Shown: positions 8,211 through 10,662 of the stretch, in pieces
Layout: each line of letters begins with the position of its first letter
How positions within the stretch are numbered: the stretch's first letter is position 1
DNA from: Flavisolibacter sp.
GTDB taxonomy: Bacteria > Bacteroidota > Bacteroidia > Chitinophagales > Chitinophagaceae
Reading direction: 5' to 3'
DNA length: 10,662 nucleotides
NCBI GenBank assembly: GCA_013695175.1
Contig: JACDAZ010000509.1
Span: 1 to 10,662 of the forward strand
The notes under the pieces: model-generated
Databases searched by the model: none
What the model saw: the letters and a program-made list of their open reading frames with translations, nothing else
Told to the model about the DNA's origin: nothing
Position numbers and translations under genes: made by a program

Positions 8211-9035
8211 ATGCAATATATAGATGTTCATGATACTGCTTTTGTAACTGCCTATTTCAGATCATTGTATAAAGATGTGAGTCAGGATAAATATGCCTCT
8301 ATATGGATCAGGGAATCCACTAAAAAATGGGCAGATGAATATTGTAGGCTTGTATCTGAATGGGAGCCAATCCTTCATTGCATCAGGAACAGGTATTTTC
8401 TGGATAAATTGACAGAAATTTCAAAAGCAGAAGATTTTCTGCTTATAAATATAGGTGCCGGTTTTAGTATGTATCCACAAACTTTAAAGGCTAGTATCAC
8501 CACTATTGAAGCTGATTTAAAAGATATAATTGCCTTCAAAAAAAATAAGGTTGTGAAGTCAGTGGCAGAAGGTTTACTACCAGCACGACAACTTTATTTT
8601 TCAGCGTGTGATATAGCTGCTCACGATGGATTAACCCAATTAAAGGAACAGATCAATCAATTAAAAGGCACTCATAAATTAATTATTTTAATAGAAGGTG
8701 TTTTATTTTTCTTAGAAAAAGAAAATATCAAAAACCTTTTCAATTTTTGCAACACCATTCAGAAACAAGGAGATTTATTATTTTCTGTTTCTTACGATAA
8801 AGCAATTGAAGAAAAAGATGTCTTTTACCGGTTAAAGAATTACTTTGAAATTAATTTATCCAGCAGGAACAATCCTTATACTACACTGAAACCTCCTTTT
8901 TATTCAGCTTTGAATAATTATTCTTTGTTAGAACATACAAGCGGTTATGATTATGGGCTGCAACTGCAGGTAATAAATGATGCGGCAGAACCGGAACTAT
9001 TAAATGAACATTTTTTTACTATGATGAGGAACTGA
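8211..9035 (+). CDS. Class I SAM-dependent methyltransferase, PPM1/LCMT-like
   Basis: A 274-residue soluble protein with the layout of the PPM1/leucine carboxyl methyltransferase/TcmP family, whose members methylate carboxyl or hydroxyl groups with S-adenosylmethionine. Motif I for SAM binding is INIGAGFS (79-86). The acidic residue that would contact the ribose lies in TIEAD (98-102). SACDI (131-135) fits the adenine-binding acidic motif. IEGVLFFLEKENIKNLF (161-177) matches the family's characteristic EGxxxYL-type helix, with Phe in place of Tyr. The extended N-terminal helical segment before motif I is also typical. The gene begins 33 bp after thrA on the same strand and is probably cotranscribed, but its substrate cannot be read from the sequence. 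It converges on the next gene with only 16 bp between the stops. No catalytic residue is obviously missing. Confidence 0.72.
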   Translation: MQYIDVHDTAFVTAYFRSLYKDVSQDKYASIWIRESTKKWADEYCRLVSEWEPILHCIRNRYFLDKLTEISKAEDFLLINIGAGFSMYPQTLKASITTIEADLKDIIAFKKNKVVKSVAEGLLPARQLYFSACDIAAHDGLTQLKEQINQLKGTHKLIILIEGVLFFLEKENIKNLFNFCNTIQKQGDLLFSVSYDKAIEEKDVFYRLKNYFEINLSSRNNPYTTLKPPFYSALNNYSLLEHTSGYDYGLQLQVINDAAEPELLNEHFFTMMRN

Positions 9036-9051
9036 TGCAAAATTTAAAGGA

Positions 9052-10284
9052 TTACTTTCTGCCAATTCTATACAATCTTCCTTCATCTGTAATAGCATAG
9101 AGAGCTTCATCAACTCCTTCAATTACGGCTCTGAACCTTTGTTGCTGGTCGGCAAGTAAACGTTCTTCACCAATCACTTTTTTATTATCAATAACAAGGC
9201 GTGCAATATGATAGCTGTTTAATCCCCCAATAAATAAATTATTTTTCCATTCAGGTATAGCATTGCCCCGGTAAAAGGACATTCCACTTGGAGATAAAAC
9301 TGGGTCCCAAAAATAAACCGGTTGTTCCATTCCTTCTTTTTGAGTGATTCCACTACCTATTTTAAGATTAGTATATTCTAAACCATAACTTATAACCGGC
9401 CAACCATAATTTTTACCCGGCTCAATTAAATTTAATTCATCACCTCCCCGTGGTCCCATTTCTGAAATCCAAACATCTCCTGTTTGTGGATGAAAATCTA
9501 TTCCCTGGATATTTCTATGGCCATACGAATATATTTCTGCCCTGGCTCCCGCTCTTCCTGAAAAGGGATTACCTGCAGCAGGTTGTCCATCTTTTGTTAT
9601 ACGCAGAACTTTTCCAAGAGCCGAATTAAGATCCTGAGCCTGTACACGTCTTTCTTTTTTAAAACGATCTGCTGTAGTAACAAATAAATTCCCTGATTTA
9701 TCAAACAGTATACGACCACCATAATGATTATCCCCGTCAAAAGCCGGTGAAGCTCTATAAATCACTCTGGCACTTTCAATGTTGCGATCATCAGCAGATA
9801 ATACTCCTTTTGCCACTGAAGCTACATTACCATCATTTACTTTCTCAGAAAACATCCAATACAACATTCTGTTAGATTGAAAATCAGGATCAAGAGTAAT
9901 ACCAAGTAATCCGCCCTGACCTTTTGCTACCACTTCAGGTATCCCGGTTATTTTTTCGCTTATTTTTCCATCTTTTGTAACTATTCTGATTGCACCTTCT
10001 TTCTCTGTTATTATAAATCTTCCATCAGCTAGAGCAGCAATGCCCCATGGACTATTTAGTTTATCTGTAATAATACGAACCTCATAAGGAGTAGATGTTT
10101 TTACGCCAGCTACTCTTGTCTGACCTTCAAAAGCAGGTTTATAACCAACATCAGGTTTTCTAATTTCAACTGGTTCACCCGGTGTTTCATTTCCTATGGC
10201 CTCTTTTCTACTGGCATCATTTTTACCAAAGCTGCATCCAATTAAAAGTAAAATTGCTGCTGCCACATTTATATAAGTTACCAT
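9052..10284 (-). CDS. PQQ-dependent sugar (aldose) dehydrogenase-like lipoprotein
   Basis: A 410-residue exported lipoprotein with the six-bladed beta-propeller of the soluble glucose dehydrogenase/YliI (GSDH) family, which oxidises aldose sugars with pyrroloquinoline quinone. The N-terminus MVTYINVAAAILLLIGC has a hydrophobic segment and a lipobox, LIGC at 14-17, so Cys17 should be lipidated. An unstructured linker rich in Glu, Lys and Pro follows (about 20-65). Propeller landmarks are LNSPWGIAALADGRF (76-90), KGQGGLLGITLDPDF (121-135), DNHYGGRILFD (185-195), GKVLRI (224-229), YGHRNIQGIDFHP (254-266) and SEMGPRGGDELN (274-285). Gln123 and His187 correspond to the PQQ-pocket Gln76 and catalytic His144 of Acinetobacter soluble glucose dehydrogenase. 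Whether this organism makes or imports PQQ cannot be judged here, and some family members have other roles. It is divergent from the ATPase gene on its right. Confidence 0.85.
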   Translation of the reverse strand: MVTYINVAAAILLLIGCSFGKNDASRKEAIGNETPGEPVEIRKPDVGYKPAFEGQTRVAGVKTSTPYEVRIITDKLNSPWGIAALADGRFIITEKEGAIRIVTKDGKISEKITGIPEVVAKGQGGLLGITLDPDFQSNRMLYWMFSEKVNDGNVASVAKGVLSADDRNIESARVIYRASPAFDGDNHYGGRILFDKSGNLFVTTADRFKKERRVQAQDLNSALGKVLRITKDGQPAAGNPFSGRAGARAEIYSYGHRNIQGIDFHPQTGDVWISEMGPRGGDELNLIEPGKNYGWPVISYGLEYTNLKIGSGITQKEGMEQPVYFWDPVLSPSGMSFYRGNAIPEWKNNLFIGGLNSYHIARLVIDNKKVIGEERLLADQQQRFRAVIEGVDEALYAITDEGRLYRIGRK

Positions 10285-10315
10285 AGCTGTTATTTAAGAT
10301 GAAAGAGTATTAATG

Positions 10316-10347
10316 CAAAGTAAAAATCATACCAGCTGAGATGGTAT
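10316..10347 (-). promoter_or_regulatory. Candidate promoter with inverted-repeat operator before the dehydrogenase
   Basis: On the minus strand TTACTTTG (10323-10316) is one base from the -7 consensus TAnnTTTG and lies about 30 bp upstream of the lipoprotein ATG. No good -33 element is seen at the normal spacing. Where the spacer would be, a perfect 6-bp inverted repeat occurs: ATACCA (10329-10334) and TGGTAT (10342-10347) around 7 bp. An inverted repeat inside the promoter is a common operator position. The rest of the 163-bp divergent spacer (10285-10447) shows nothing else I can support. Confidence 0.33.
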
Positions 10348-10447
10348 TTCAATTAAAACATTCTTCGTTTTTTGTAAAGACAGCAGGTAAAAATGAAAGG
10401 ATTACTTTTAACTAAATCAGCCTGTTTATATTTAATACTTCAACGTA

Positions 10448-10662
10448 ATGTATATTTTTCATGATCAAAAAGTGGAATTACGACGACACGACCAGGAGCC
10501 ACCAGTACCTTTCATTTGGAGTGGCATCAAAAAAAATTCCTTTGATTTTGTCTTCGGACCTTCCAAAAGCGGTAAAACCACTTTTTGTGAAAACCTTGCT
10601 ATGTGCCTTGCGGCACAGTTGCAAAAATTCTTTAACCAACCTATTTCTCCTGATGATTACAA
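10448..10662 (+). CDS. P-loop ATPase, N-terminal fragment cut by window edge
   Basis: Seventy-one codons of an ORF that runs off the right edge. A Walker A nucleotide-binding motif, GPSKSGKTT, sits at residues 37-45, following a hydrophobic beta strand (SFDFVF, 31-36) and followed by a helix (FCENLAMCLAAQL, 46-58). This is the normal P-loop arrangement. WSGI (24-27) shortly before the strand recalls RecA-like/AAA_25 ATPases of plasmid RepA or phage type, which have a similar lead-in and a PKSGK-type loop. The fragment is too short to decide. The ATG at 10448 is the first in frame. A second frame starting at ATG 10461 is also open to the edge, but it lacks any recognisable motif. Walker B and the rest of the domain are outside the window, so function is unknown. 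Confidence 0.6.
   Translation, partial: MYIFHDQKVELRRHDQEPPVPFIWSGIKKNSFDFVFGPSKSGKTTFCENLAMCLAAQLQKFFNQPISPDDY

Noticed and set aside
9036..9051. A bidirectional terminator between the methyltransferase and dehydrogenase genes
   Set aside because: The 16-bp gap contains no inverted repeat or T-run, so no terminator can be supported there.
10461..10662. An overlapping plus-strand frame open to the right edge from ATG 10461
   Set aside because: It overlaps the frame that contains a textbook Walker A motif and has no recognisable motif of its own. Two open frames over 200 bp are not unusual.

Overview
The window looks like a chromosomal segment of a low-GC member of the phylum Bacteroidota, plausibly the Chitinophagaceae and relatives. 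This is inferred from the A/T-rich coding sequence, the near absence of Shine-Dalgarno sequences, promoter elements of the Bacteroidota type (TTTG/TAnnTTTG), and the character of the proteins: a short phosphoenolpyruvate carboxylase, a fused aspartokinase-homoserine dehydrogenase, and O-acetylhomoserine sulfhydrylase chemistry. No taxon can be assigned from the sequence alone.

Layout. Positions 1-2707 (minus strand) hold a methionine operon transcribed in the order metY (O-acetylhomoserine sulfhydrylase), an OsmC-like thiol protein, and metX (homoserine O-acetyltransferase, cut by the left edge). Positions 2708-2895 are its control region: a good Bacteroidota promoter, then an almost leaderless 21-codon ORF with a Cys-Cys-Cys run and a fourth Cys. 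Its stop codon lies in the loop of a perfect 7-bp hairpin. Positions 2917-5478 (minus) encode phosphoenolpyruvate carboxylase. A 254-bp divergent spacer (5479-5732) separates it from thrA (5733-8177, plus). A PPM1/LCMT-type methyltransferase gene (8211-9035, plus) follows closely and converges on a PQQ-type sugar dehydrogenase lipoprotein (9052-10284, minus). At the right edge a P-loop ATPase gene begins (10448 onward, plus). It is too short for confident classification.

How the genes fit. PEP carboxylase supplies oxaloacetate, hence aspartate. ThrA carries out the first and third steps from aspartate to homoserine; aspartate-semialdehyde dehydrogenase is not in the window. MetX activates homoserine as O-acetylhomoserine and MetY displaces acetate with sulfide to give homocysteine. 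The window therefore covers most of the route from PEP to homocysteine. The right-hand 2.5 kb has no evident link to this pathway.

Most interesting point: the polycysteine leader ORF in front of metY is a strong candidate for a cysteine-responsive ribosome attenuator controlling direct sulfhydrylation. It is absent from ordinary gene calling because of its size. No rRNA, tRNA, CRISPR array, insertion sequence or phage structure was recognised.
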